From positions 25,608,118-25,672,117 of the forward strand of contig OZ038320.1 of assembly GCA_964035795.1 (NCBI GenBank): DNA of 64,000 nucleotides, in the 5' to 3' direction. The position numbers and the translations under genes were made by a program. The stretch comes from Pterobdella sp. o SKG-2022 (Eukaryota; Annelida; Clitellata; Hirudinida; Piscicolidae). The notes beneath the pieces are model-generated. The model searched no databases. It saw only the letters and a list, made by a program, of their open reading frames with translations, and was not told the DNA's origin. How positions within the stretch are numbered: position 1 is the stretch's first letter; each line of letters starts with the position of its first letter. This document shows positions 1 through 9,034 of the stretch, one piece after another.

Positions 1-33
1 AGCGATCCCTTTTCTCACCTTCAATCCCACATC
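1..33 (-). CDS. NIPBL: NIPBL exon, runs off the window
   Basis: Acceptor TTTATAG; the first 11 codons read DVGLKVRKGIA, matching the DTGISVRKRVI continuation of NIPBL in the correct phase. Too short for the automatic open-reading-frame cut-off. Confidence 0.75.
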
Positions 34-3000
34 CTATAAAGGCCATTTACTCATTATATGAGTTAACGATTTCCAACATAAGCCATACAAACACACTACG
101 TATGTACAAAACCACCACAAATACAGCGCAATCATTCAACAACCATACCACGAACCCGGCACAACTTTAGCCATGAACATATCACATTACAACTATACCA
201 CACGACGCCACACACCATAATGCGCATTTTAAGCAGTGGGTAAAAGTGAGTCATAAGAGCAGGATACTGTAGAGACTGATCTGCAACAAGTTCCACCGCT
301 GAAGCCCTCACCAAGCTCGAACTGTCCATGAAGCGGTCTTTTATGCTTGCCATCACCTCTTTCTATGCGTTTAAAGATATTCTATTATGGAATGTCGAAA
401 ATAATTATGGGACTTCACTTAAGAAATGAGGTTAAAATACAGAAAAAATCTTGAACTAAAAACAAGAATATATATGATAGTAAACCAAAAACCTACTTAA
501 AATTAAAATAAATAGACAAATTCCAGTCAAACCCCTTTTTAAGTAAAATAATTGAACTAAAAATGCTTTAGCTGTATACAACTAAAGATAAATTTCAAAA
601 AATTCACCCTATTGATAAGTTGGGGGTGGTGCTGGAAAATTTCCGCTAGGCAGGTGAGGGTTTTGGACCTCAGACATACCGAGGTGTCTGTCAACATCGT
701 CACCAGCTGTTGTTGTGAGGGGTTGTGTGCGTTTATTTATAATTTTCTAACATCAATTTTTTATTGGAATTTATCAAAGGGTCATTGAAACGATTTCGGT
801 TGGACGGGTCATATGATACGACCAAAGTCTAAGAGTATTTTCTATAAGTCCACTACTTTTCTCAGTTTTTAATATGAATAATATTATTCCTTAGATAAAT
901 AGTATTTGAATTTTTGAATACTTGAAAAGTTAACTGGCTATTGTTCGTGATACGCTCAGACAATTCTTGTGCGGTAGATTTGTAGCTTACAGGTTAGTAA
1001 TTTTTTATGAACAAATTATTTATATATGTTATATACAAAAATAATGATGATGATGATTATTCTAATTATAAAACTCATTTTTTTTTATTTTTATTTTTAA
1101 ATTATCGATCCTAAACTAATGATGATATTTGAGTAGTAGAGTGAAAATCAGTATCAATGAGATATAAATTTGATTTTATTGTCTGAATATTAATGTAATG
1201 TAGTATTATAAAACGCTTTTCCTTGTGAATCAAAGCACTTTCTACAGATTTAATGCAGTGAAAATACTCTGTGAAACAGGTGCTTATTGTCAACTCACGC
1301 AGGATCGAGCCTGGTGTCTATGGATAATTAGTCTAATACTCTACCATTTGAGACAAATAGTAGATAGAAACCAAACAATGTTCACGCAATAAAAAATTAT
1401 ACTACTCTATATGCTTTGTTTGTTTGCACCTCAGTTGCCTTCCTTGGCGCTATATAAATAATAATAATAATAATAATAATAATAATTGTAAATTAGAATT
1501 GAAACAGATAAAAATCAGTTTTCGATGCAAAATATCTGCTTTTCACACCACAAATTCAAACCATGATAAACACTCCTCTCCACCAATCAGAACACCGATA
1601 GTAACCACATACGATGTTGACGGTAGCCTGTTGCACGTGCGGTATCCATTGGAGACGCATAAGGATGCTGGTCACGTGGGATGAGTCATCCATGGTTGTG
1701 CTTCATGGGTTGTTTGGCTTCATTATTGTTATTTTCACAATAAAATTTTAAAAAACTATTCGTAATATTATTATTATTAACAATATTATTATTCTATATT
1801 ATAAAATCTTCATTATTACTTTCAGCATACAGTTGCATTAAAATCGTATGGCTAACTTAGTAGGATTCTCTTGATTTTGCTTGAACATAGCAATGGCTTC
1901 TTTGAAGTTAGAATGCTGCACTTCTTGAGACTGGCTGAATGAATCGATATATGTCCAATGATACAACCAGAATGTACCAGCCTGTTTTTGATCCTGAGTT
2001 GTTTTGATTATTAATTTTTTTAATGCAAATTATATAAAAATAATTTCTTAGTTTTATATATCGCATAAATAAACTTCAATTTAAATGAAAAACTATAGTT
2101 TTCATAAAAATGAACCGCATCATAAAATGTTAAATGAATAATAATTAAACTTTAAGAACAACAACTTGACGATTTATACATTTATTTAAAATAGAAGCTA
2201 TAATTTTCGATAAGTATAGCCTATCATAAAATGTTAGCATGAATTAAAATGAATAAAAAAATACACTAAATTTTATAGCACTCCAATATTGGTCTATACT
2301 TTAACCACCTTTATAGATTTAAACATAGTATCAATAGACCAACCACATCATACTTCATCATTGTGGCACTTTTGCAACAGAATCTTTTTCAACTGTTGTT
2401 GCTCATACGACAGAACCTTCACATCAACCATCCCATCATCATCACCCTGATAATCCAATGGCTTGTACTTCTCCCTAAAAACTCCTTTTTTTGATGTTTT
2501 TTGATGCTTTATCCCTTCATGGCTGTTGTATTTTGTTTTGAGTTGTGATGTGTTGTGTAAGAAGATGTAGTTGTTTTTGATGCAGTCTAATATGAAGGAC
2601 TTTAGTGATGCATCCGTGCAGATTTTGTTCTTCAGTAGGCTCGCCTGTGTGGTCAAGGTGGAGTTTTAGAGCTTTAAACGTTATTGAGTTATTTTATAAA
2701 ATTATGAAGAAAATAATAAATTAACTGAACATTACTTCAATGTGTGGCAAATATAAAAATATAATTTTAGTTTTTAAAATCAAAATTTTTCATGTTTTAG
2801 CAAATAAACATACAATCTTTTCTCTTAAAAATTTTTTTACGCCGAATTATGGAAGAATTTTAGAAATTTTATTGAGCAAAAATCAGATATAATTTTCGAT
2901 AAGTTCAGTCTTATCATGAAACATTAGCTAAACTTATCATTATATATCTGATTTATTGCTCAATAAGTTTACGTAAGTTCTCCCATAAATCGACGTAAAA

Positions 3001-5682
3001 AAATTGTTAAATATTATCTATAAGTAAATTAAGATGTCTCTAAAAAACTAATCTTTTTTTCGTTTATCCGAAAAAAATTAATATATAAATCCTACACTGA
3101 CAAAACTTCACCATCATCATTCTGTTTATAGCCTATTCCAATTGGAAGTATAATTAAAATATTAATTATGTAAAAACAATATATCAATAAAAAATATTAT
3201 TATCTTTATTTTTATTCGTCAAAAATTTGGGATTTGAAAGTTACGTTTATTACAGTAAAAAAAACTAAAATTTTCGACAAATTCAATTTTTTCATAATTC
3301 ATTATTATCATCTTGAAATAATAAACGACCAATAGCTTAGATAGGACGATGATGATGAGTTGAGAGGCAGGGTATGAAGGAAGTGAAGTGAGGTAGTATA
3401 TATCATCAAGGAAGCTTTTGAACAGGTCTTTAGCTTTGGCGGTTATATCGCTGTCTTCGTTGCCGCATCTGCGTGTCATTGCTTATTCGTACGTGGAAAA
3501 TTTCAATGTTGTGTCCGTGAGATTTTGATGAGTAATCTATCTTCAAGTCATGAGTTGTATATGTGTATTATTAATCTTTATTGAAAACGTTTAACTTTGT
3601 CGAAATCTAATTATTTTTGTGTTTAATTTATTGATCGAATTAATTTAAACTCTTATTCATTTATGTTTATTAAACGTAGCCAATTTATGATGGTTTGTTT
3701 TGACGCTTCACAAAACCATAGCGCAATGAAGTTGTTATGAAACACTACCGTAAAATCATCTTGTTGACGAACAAGCAAGCCAAACTGAAGGTGCCTTGAA
3801 ATGCCTGGTTACTCTTCAATATACATTCCGCCGCCTTGCATCACCGTGGTAGTGGCGTTAAAACGACTTGATCAAAATTATCTTTTGATTGTATGAGAAG
3901 TTTATATAACAATTACAATTTCAGTGAAATTATTTACCGAAATATAATTAAATATTATTATTGTTGTTTTTATTATTATTTTTATGAAAATAAATAATTA
4001 TTCCATATATTACATTATCTTCCTTATCTGCATCATGATTAGCTATCTTCCTCTTCCTTCCTCTCTTACTCGACGATTTGATGGGAAGATCTGCTGTTTT
4101 TGCTTGCATGATTGATTGCAAGGATGGGATGTTCTGCTGCAGTAAAGATGTAACTAAAATAGAGATTATGGACACTTTTCTGCCGTTCGTTAAGCTGTAT
4201 ATGGAGAAATTTATGTGTATTTTTCAAGGCTCTTGAAAACATGAAGATTTGTGAAAAATTTTTAAATAATTTTTACAAAACACAATATTTATTATGACTA
4301 GAGTAGTTCTATATGACAATCCATCAATTTTAAATGAAAAGTCGACGGTTTCTAACGGGTAGAGATAGCTGTTTGGGCTTTCTGATGAAATGATTATCAA
4401 ACCCAGGTCTTCAATAATACTGCTACGCAAGCTACTGTATTTGCCGAATATCTAAGATGAAATAGGTTGAGGAAATTCAATTTATGCAAGACATAACTAA
4501 GATCTTGAAACTGGAACAAATTTAAAGTACATCCACAAATTTACAAAGCTTTTAATAACCGATTATTAAGGCTCAACAGAGCTGAACTATCTTAAAAATG
4601 GAATCTATTAAATTTCAATGGTTATCAATAATTTTAACTTTATAATAACTAGCTTCTTAGCTTCTTATCTAATTTTACATACTACTAATCAATTTATTAC
4701 CGATGATTGGTAATCAAAATTTTTTTGAATGCTTACCAGAATTATATGATGGGTGGCTTGTTTTAAGGGCGCTCTATTATGAGATAAAAGAATAAATGAA
4801 GAAGATATCAACTGTGAAGCAAAATTTTTGGAAATCTTTGAACTTTTAACAAATAAAAAAATTAATTTATGTTTTAGCTCAAATTAAATATGAAATAACA
4901 CCACTAAACGCACTATCTTGTTGTGTCGAATGCCGTTGAAATATGAAGAGCAACTATGTTAAAGCTTAGAACTCACTTGTCGTAATATCATCTCAGGCAA
5001 GACTTGGGTATCAAGCAACCTTGTGAATGCTTGCCACACTTCCTCAAACAACTTCTTAACGTTTTTTGATATGCATTTGGTTTCTTTGTCGCAATTCACT
5101 TGAAAACGGTAAAGTTGAACTTGATAGCATGCTTATAATGGCATTGTTAATATGTTTCTGAGTATAATTGAAAATAATTTCTTGATTGAAAATATTCAAC
5201 TTACCTTCATCGCCAGTCTTTTTTTTGAATAGTAATTCAACACATTTTTTTATGTATTCTACAATTGTTTCAACTATTTCTTCATTATAAATTCTATCAG
5301 CTTCAAATAAATGCATTATATATAAAATGCATAACACAATGTTTAGCCCTTTATCCAAACTTTTTAAAATATTTTCTTTTTTCTTTTCTTCATTGAGCTT
5401 CAAATGTAACATAGAGGATTTCTCAACTATCAATAATAAACTTTTCTTTATATGAAACTTTTAATTACTTGTTTAAGCATTGATAAAATGAAGGATAATT
5501 TTTTCAAAGCTGCTGATAAACTCTTCAAAAATTTGGAAATTAATTTAAAAAAATTCAGTTTGCAAAAAAATTAAATTTAATTACCAGGACTTCATCTTTT
5601 TCTTCTTTATTATTTGAAGATAAACAGTTCTCTAGAACTTTTCTTAACTTAACTAAATCCTGAAGAACTTGTGTTTTAGACA
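1..5682 (-). CDS. NIPBL: Cohesin loader NIPBL / Nipped-B / Scc2, partial (HEAT-repeat region), multi-exon
   Basis: Loads cohesin on chromatin in the nucleus. Exons read leftward on the minus strand: 5682-5585, 5445(or 5426)-5215, 5098-4977, 4451-~4318, 4194-4014, 3468-3327, 2644-2354, 1993-1857, 362-216 and 33-1, then off the window. Seen: order and content follow the animal NIPBL HEAT region, e.g. RCGNEDSDITAKAKDLF, TSLPSYPASQLIIIVLSKLL, DRFMDSSSLVRASAVEL and DVGLKVRKGIA. Most junctions have GT donors, AG acceptors and compatible phases. Gaps: short conserved segments expected between 4977 and 4451, 4014 and 3468, and 1857 and 362 were not found. The N-terminal half is absent from the window. 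A LINE and the 1004-bp array lie where the 5' exons should be, so the gene is either split by a huge intron or truncated. Family call is by recall of the conserved domain; no search was run. Confidence 0.82.
216..362 (-). CDS. NIPBL: NIPBL exon
   Basis: Acceptor ACGCATAG, donor GTGTGT at 215; 49 codons in phase 0. DRFMDSSSLVRASAVELVAD and TQFY-like THFYPLLKMRIM match the hallmark GRLMDNSTSVREAAVELLGRF..EQYYDML block. The reading continues in phase in the 33-1 exon. Confidence 0.85.
363..1290. other. NIPBL intron, no gene recognised
   Basis: AT-rich. A GC-richer island at about 600-730 reads as no known RNA or protein. The conserved NIPBL segment expected between the 1993-1857 and 362-216 exons should lie between 1856 and 363, but I could not place it. 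Confidence 0.5.
1290..1360 (-). pseudogene. tRNA-like remnant (tRNA-derived repeat)
   Basis: On the minus strand it has a D-arm/box A (CTCAAATGGTAGAG), an anticodon-arm-like TTAGACTAATTATCCAT that no longer pairs fully, and a T-arm/box B (CAGGCTCGATCCTG) that does. It shares its middle with the tRNA-like sequence at 62934 (both GAG..TTAGACTA.TTATC). A decayed tRNA or SINE head, inside a NIPBL intron. Confidence 0.55.
1424..1487 (+). mobile_element. LINE 3' tail with (AAT)n
   Basis: Short remnant ending GGCGCTATATAAAT followed by about ten AAT units (1457-1486). The same GCTATATAA-then-ATT-repeat end occurs at 7265-7303 after a recognisable LINE ORF2, so this is most likely a 5'-truncated copy of that family. 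Confidence 0.5.
1857..1993 (-). CDS. NIPBL: NIPBL exon
   Basis: Acceptor AACAACTCAG, donor GTTAGC at 1856, entered in phase 0. Starts DQKQAGTFWLYHWTYIDSF, matching the conserved FSRKFYIAQWFRD motif that follows the previous exon's segment in NIPBL. The remainder (KEAIAMFKQNQENPT) is charged and less conserved. Confidence 0.65.
2354..2644 (-). CDS. NIPBL: NIPBL exon
   Basis: Acceptor CCACACAG, donor GTATGA at 2353; 97 codons, phase 0 at both ends. N-terminal half ASLLKNKICTDASLKSFILD; C-terminal end SYEQQQLKKILLQKCHNDE matches the family's EIQQLQKALLDYLDENTE segment. The middle has a lysine-rich insertion. Confidence 0.68.
2832..3003. mobile_element. AT-rich palindromic MITE
   Basis: Near-complete inverted repeat: the left arm TTTTTTTACGCCGAATTATG is matched on the right by the reverse complement of CATAAATCGACGTAAAAAAA. 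Both arms continue through ATTGAGCAA..AAATCAGATAT. The centre carries CGATAAGTTCAGTCTTATCA. No coding. Same family as 52518-52653. Confidence 0.75.
3327..3468 (-). CDS. NIPBL: NIPBL exon
   Basis: One of the clearest family matches. RCGNEDSDITAKAKDLFKSF followed by LDDIYYLTSLPSYPASQLII mirrors the KKCGxKxxEEDYRPLFENF..DLL..xxPEWPAAELLL block of NIPBL. Donor taken as GTTTAT at 3326; it ends in phase 0, matching the next exon. Confidence 0.8.
4014..4194 (-). CDS. NIPBL: NIPBL exon
   Basis: Acceptor ATATACAG, donor GTAATA at 4013. Begins LTNGRKVSIISILVTSLLQQ, corresponding to the MYIQMVTALVLQLIQ helix, then a basic nuclear-signal-like tail SSSKRGRKRKIANHDADKED. It ends in phase 0, whereas the next recognised exon needs phase 2, so a small exon is probably missed in between. 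Confidence 0.72.
4318..4451 (-). CDS. NIPBL: NIPBL exon
   Basis: Acceptor TTTCATCTTAG. Encodes IFGKYSSLRSSIIEDLGLII, corresponding to the FSRYEKHRQLILEEIF HEAT helix of vertebrate NIPBL. The 3' boundary is uncertain: the phase-compatible donor is a weak GTCATA at 4317. Confidence 0.72.
4977..5098 (-). CDS. NIPBL: NIPBL exon
   Basis: Acceptor TTTTCAAG, donor GTGAGT at 4976. Enters in phase 1, as the previous exon requires, and ends in phase 0. Core residues KKLFEEVWQAFTRLLDTQVL align with the family's short helical segment that follows the variable loop. Confidence 0.62.
5215..5445 (-). CDS. NIPBL: NIPBL exon
   Basis: Donor GTAAGT at 5214. Encodes LKSLDKGLNIVLCILYIM and IYNEEIVETIVEYIKKCVE, resembling the family's 'IEDVIERVIQYTK' helix region. 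The acceptor is either 5446/5447 (phase-compatible) or 5427/5428 (better pyrimidine tract). Confidence 0.7.
5585..5682 (-). CDS. NIPBL: NIPBL exon (most 5' one recognised)
   Basis: Acceptor after a T-rich tract ending TATAG; donor GTAATT at 5584. Reads SKTQVLQDLVKLRKVLENCL then an acidic SSNNKEEKDEVL. This matches the helical stretch just before the long HEAT block in animal NIPBL. It ends in phase 0, which favours 5445 over 5426 as the start of the next exon. Confidence 0.6.
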
Positions 5683-5699
5683 CTATAAAAAAATTCATT

Positions 5700-6590
5700 T
5701 AATCCATAAGTCAACATTGAGCAATAAAAAGTTTAAATGATAAAACATAAAAATCTGTTCATTTTAAAAATTTAAGAATTATTTTTAATCAAAATAATTT
5801 TGCAAAAAAGCTAAATATTTTTACTCTGGGATAAAATATACTTTAGAGTTAAATTTTGAAAATTTATTTCAAAATATTTTTATATAATAATGAAATAAAA
5901 CAGTTATACTTATTAATTTTTGAAGCAAATTTTATCCAAACTCTCAAACTCGTCTGCTCAGCTGGTAGCATAGCACATATAAGTTTAACAACTTTCAAAA
6001 TAATTTTAATTATATTTCATGAATATGTGAATGTTAAATTATTAAAAAAAACTAAAATACAAAACTTGCCATTTTTCTTCAAATTTTGATTTAATTCAAG
6101 CTTTTTATAATTTTGGGCAAACGTATTTATTTACGAAAAACGAATTTTATTGAATTTTAAAATTTTATAATAAACTAAAATTTTTTTTTCGCCAATGCCA
6201 TAAAGACCATCAGTCATTCAAATGAGTGACATTGTGTCCGATTAATTAACCTTTTTGTTTATATCAACTGTTATGTAAAAAGAAAAAGTCAAACTTTCAA
6301 AGTTATTTAATGTGATTTCAGAAAAGTGATGAAAGTCAACCATTTTATATAACCATAATAGAAATATTGACTCCATCAGCACAGCGTTAGCTATGCGTTA
6401 GAGAATTTTGGTGATTCGGGTCAAATATCACTGGAAATTAAAACTAAACACTTTTTTTGTAGAAAGAATATAAAAATGAAGTCCAAACTGAGCCTAATAA
6501 TAACGTTGAAAGCATAAGATTTAGGGCTTGGAAAATATTAAAATATTTGAAGATTGCTCTAAATTCTAAATTTAACTTCAGCTAGCTTCC
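5700..6590. other. Intron or intergenic DNA, nothing firm
   Basis: AT-rich. A short minus-strand open stretch at about 5985-5913 could be another NIPBL exon (KVVKLICAMLPAEQ). The plus strand of the same place reads GCTCAGCTGGTAGCATAGC, which resembles a tRNA D-arm. Neither is strong enough to call. Confidence 0.4.
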
Positions 6591-6639
6591 TAGGTCTAAA
6601 CCTCTTCCTTCCTCTCTCCCTCCCATTATGATCTCTGAA

Positions 6640-7303
6640 CTTAATATTTATCACTCATTCACTATTCTTAGTCTTGGCTTTCTAATTGCTATTTTTAAGC
6701 CTAAAATTCTCTCCGTTGTTTTTTCTTGTTTTTATCATCTAGTCGCATCAGACAGATCTCTTCTTATCTCGATGATGCTTCTCTTGAGATTCTTGTCTGT
6801 TCTCTTGTTCTTTCCCGACTTGATTACTGAAACTCTTTGTACTATAATCTTCCTAAATATACCCTTTACCCTCTAACCAAGGCTTTCAACTCTGCTGCAC
6901 GACTGGTCTCATACTCATAAATTCTCTCATCTCTTATCGATCTTCACTGGCTACCTCTTCACTTTCACTCTTCCTTCAAAATCTGTTCTCTCATGCATAA
7001 AATCTCTCATTCTACTTCACCTTCCTATCTTTCTAACCTCTTACTACCTCCTAAACGTGCTGTCCTACGTCTTCTACTCGCTTTCAGCTCTTCATTATCT
7101 CACCCTTATTCTTTCACTAAAACTGTTTTTTCTTTTTCAAGTCCATTTCTCTAGAACTCTTTTTCTCCAAATCTTAAATTTCCTCTCTACCCTCTTATTC
7201 TTGAAAAACTAAAAACCTACTTTTATAGTTCATAGCAGGGTGCCTCTAAACGATGCGTAAGAGGAGCTATATAAGTTTTTCCCATTATTATTATTATTAT
7301 TAT
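6640..7303 (+). mobile_element. CR1/L2-type LINE, C-terminal end of ORF2 plus 3' tail (decayed)
   Basis: Joining frames by eye gives the standard end of a CR1/L2/Jockey-clade reverse-transcriptase protein in order: RRIRQISSYLDDASLEIL, LVLSRLDY, NSLYYNLPKYT, NSAARLV, SLHWLPLHFHSSFKI, SPSYLSNLL. Several frameshifts and stops are present, so it is dead. The 3' end is GAGGAGCTATATAAG followed by (ATT)n at 7284-7303, the tail type of this clade. Confidence 0.82.
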
Positions 7304-7315
7304 CGTTCTTTCTTT

Positions 7316-7790
7316 TGAAATGCTAGTTATAAGATCAAACATCAGGTTATTACCAGTGACCTGAGATGAGTGAAATTGGAAGTTATATTGATAGGGCTTT
7401 TCTGAAGACATGGGCTGTGCCGCTTAAAACTATCTTTTGGATTTCTTGAAGAGAAGGATTGCCGGGTATTTTATCGAGAAATTCTTTGGTTCCTTTCTTT
7501 ACCAGGCCTAGTGCACCTATTACAACTGGGATAGTTCTAGCTCTGAGGTGCCACATTTTGCCAATTTCAATCTCCAAGTCTTTATACTTGGAGAGCTTTT
7601 CAAATGTTTTGGATGACACATTTTTATCTGATGGCACGCTCATGTCAATTAGATAACAGACATTGCCTAGCAAATCTTTTACGACAATGTCTGATTGGTT
7701 GGCTTGTATTTTTCGGTCAGTCTGGGAACACCATTTTGTATACGAATCATTAGTGTTATTTCTTCCAGGCTTTTGTAAAGCATAAATTAT
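7316..7790 (-). mobile_element. Non-LTR retrotransposon ORF2 C-terminal fragment
   Basis: Minus strand reads TDRKIQANQSDIVVKD, LIDMSVPSDKNVSSKTFEKL, YKDLEIEIGKMWHLRART, IPVVIGALGLVKKGT, LQEIQKIVLSGTAHVFRKAL. This is the well-known C-terminal domain (IPVVIGALG...LGTAHxLRK) of an animal non-LTR retrotransposon protein. It is open for most of its length, so a younger insertion than its neighbour. It is bounded on both sides by (ATT)n. Confidence 0.8.
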
Positions 7791-7833
7791 TATTATTATT
7801 ATTAATAAGAATATTATTATTATTATTATTATA

Positions 7834-7887
<54 letters not shown>
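7785..7887. repeat. (ATT)n microsatellite
   Basis: About 100 bp of ATT/TTA units with a few interruptions (AAGAAT, ATAATT). It sits next to the LINE fragment at 7316-7790 and precedes the edge of the 1004-bp array. Confidence 0.9.
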
Positions 7888-8096
7888 GATACAAACTGGA
7901 AAAATTTTACATCTGCAATTAAGATTTGCGAAAAATATGGTCGAAGTTATAACAGGAGAAGGCCCATGCAGAGTGAAAATAAACATTTCAATAATCCTGT
8001 TTTCTACTACAACATTTGCAAAGCTGCAAATTTCGGGTATACAAACAAAAGCTTTTAAGACAGCAAATCAAGTTTTGGTTCCGATTTTGCCATTAA

Positions 8097-8364
8097 TTAA
8101 ATAAAACCAGTCGGAATGCTATAGTTTCCTCCAAGCGACAAGTAGCAAGGAACGATCGTTGCAGACGAACATAAAGCGACCGAAGTCATCAAGTGCGTCC
8201 AAACAGTACACGCTCGAAAACAATCGCTGAGGTCTTCGGACGGTCTTGAAGGAAAATGAAGAGCAAACAACCAAGACTAGGCTGCTCGGTGTAAACTTTA
8301 GCTTGAATGAAGCGGTTCATATCTAGTCTTGGCATTTGTTTGAAACAAGATCTGAATAGTTTTT
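8097..8364. repeat. Diverged edge monomer of the 1004-bp array
   Basis: AAACCAGTCGGAATGCTATAG onward is a mutated copy of the unit's GC-rich segment (AAACCAGTTGGAATGCGATAG at 9040). After unrelated bases (about 8230-8310) a mutated copy of the unit's hairpin segment follows (GCGGTTCATATCTAGTCTTG). The pieces are collinear with the unit but internally deleted. The homogeneous array starts immediately after. Confidence 0.8.
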
Positions 8365-8680
8365 CAATAGAAGCCTGGAGATTGTCGCCTTAGTTTGAGA
8401 GCTGGTTTCGAGGATTTTCAATGTTTTTGCTTTTAAAAATATTTTCATTGATAAAAAGTGATTGTTGTATTTTTATTCTCTCACATTTCATCCGTTTATA
8501 AAACAAGTTGTATTTTGTTAGTTCAAAACAAAAGTTTAAAATGAAAAAATGAAACTTGTTTATTTAAAAATGGATGTAGAAAAATTATATTCATAACTAA
8601 AGTTTCTCAAAAATCATTGATTACAGAATTATTTGCTTGAAAAGTGCGATCTTTTTGACACTGCCAAGTAGACGTAATTG

Positions 8681-8700
8681 ACGAAAAGCTTCGTTTTTTT
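8681..8700 (+). other. Hairpin followed by T-run in each unit
   Basis: ACGAA-AAGC-TTCGT directly followed by seven T. Looks like a Pol III-type T-run stop after a hairpin, but no gene upstream of it is recognised. The same 14-mer occurs again about 250 bp downstream in the unit, there without the T-run. Confidence 0.4.
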
Positions 8701-8747
8701 CTAACATAAATAATTTTGCTTCCATTATCTTTAAATTATTCCTTTGG

Positions 8748-8812
8748 CTTGAAGGAAGCAGTTCATATCTTGTCTTGGCATTTGTTTGAAACAAGAACTG
8801 AATAGTTTCTTC
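8748..8812. repeat. Imperfect hairpin in each 1004-bp unit (first copy shown)
   Basis: CAGTT..CTTGT pairs with ACAAG-AACTG, extended outward by GAAG/CTTC. The loop contains GGCATTTGTTTGAA. It is retained in the diverged edge monomer near 8310-8364, one of only two unit segments preserved there. Confidence 0.6.
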
Positions 8813-8913
8813 ATATTTTTAGTTGAATTAATACCATCATCTCAATAGTTCACTGAAAAGTATTTTTGTTTATTCTTCGTTCACATGCTCGTTACATCGA
8901 GATGACTTAAAAA

Positions 8914-8956
8914 GGTAAGTTTGTTTTACGAAAAGCTTCGTGAAACTTTGCTTACC
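8914..8956 (+). other. Splice-donor-containing hairpin in each unit
   Basis: GGTAAG at 8914-8919 pairs with CTTACC at 8951-8956. Inside, TTTTACGAA pairs with TTCGTGAAA around the loop AAGC. The sequence AAAAAG/GTAAGT is a consensus 5' splice site. A donor buried in a stem-loop is a feature of spliced-leader RNAs, but no good Sm site follows (nearest is ATTTATTTTG). Confidence 0.5.
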
Positions 8957-9034
8957 ATAAACCTTGTATTTATTTTGCACTCAAATAGTCACTAATTGTT
9001 TAAGTATTTTCATACAAGTTTAACATTAGATTAA

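Noticed and set aside
4580..4610. A 31-nt minus-strand candidate NIPBL exon reading IVQLC, stop, ALIIG
   Set aside because: It resembles the expected QLCAIKLVTA segment, but contains an in-frame TGA, and its exit phase does not fit the next exon. Likely coincidence or a damaged segment.
5913..5985. Possible further upstream NIPBL exon, or alternatively a tRNA D-arm on the plus strand
   Set aside because: Each reading has only one supporting motif and they conflict. Neither has the rest of its expected structure.
7886..8104. Plus-strand 72-codon frame beside the (ATT)n tract
   Set aside because: No recognisable domain; overlaps an Asn-rich microsatellite translation on the other strand. Probably transposon untranslated sequence.
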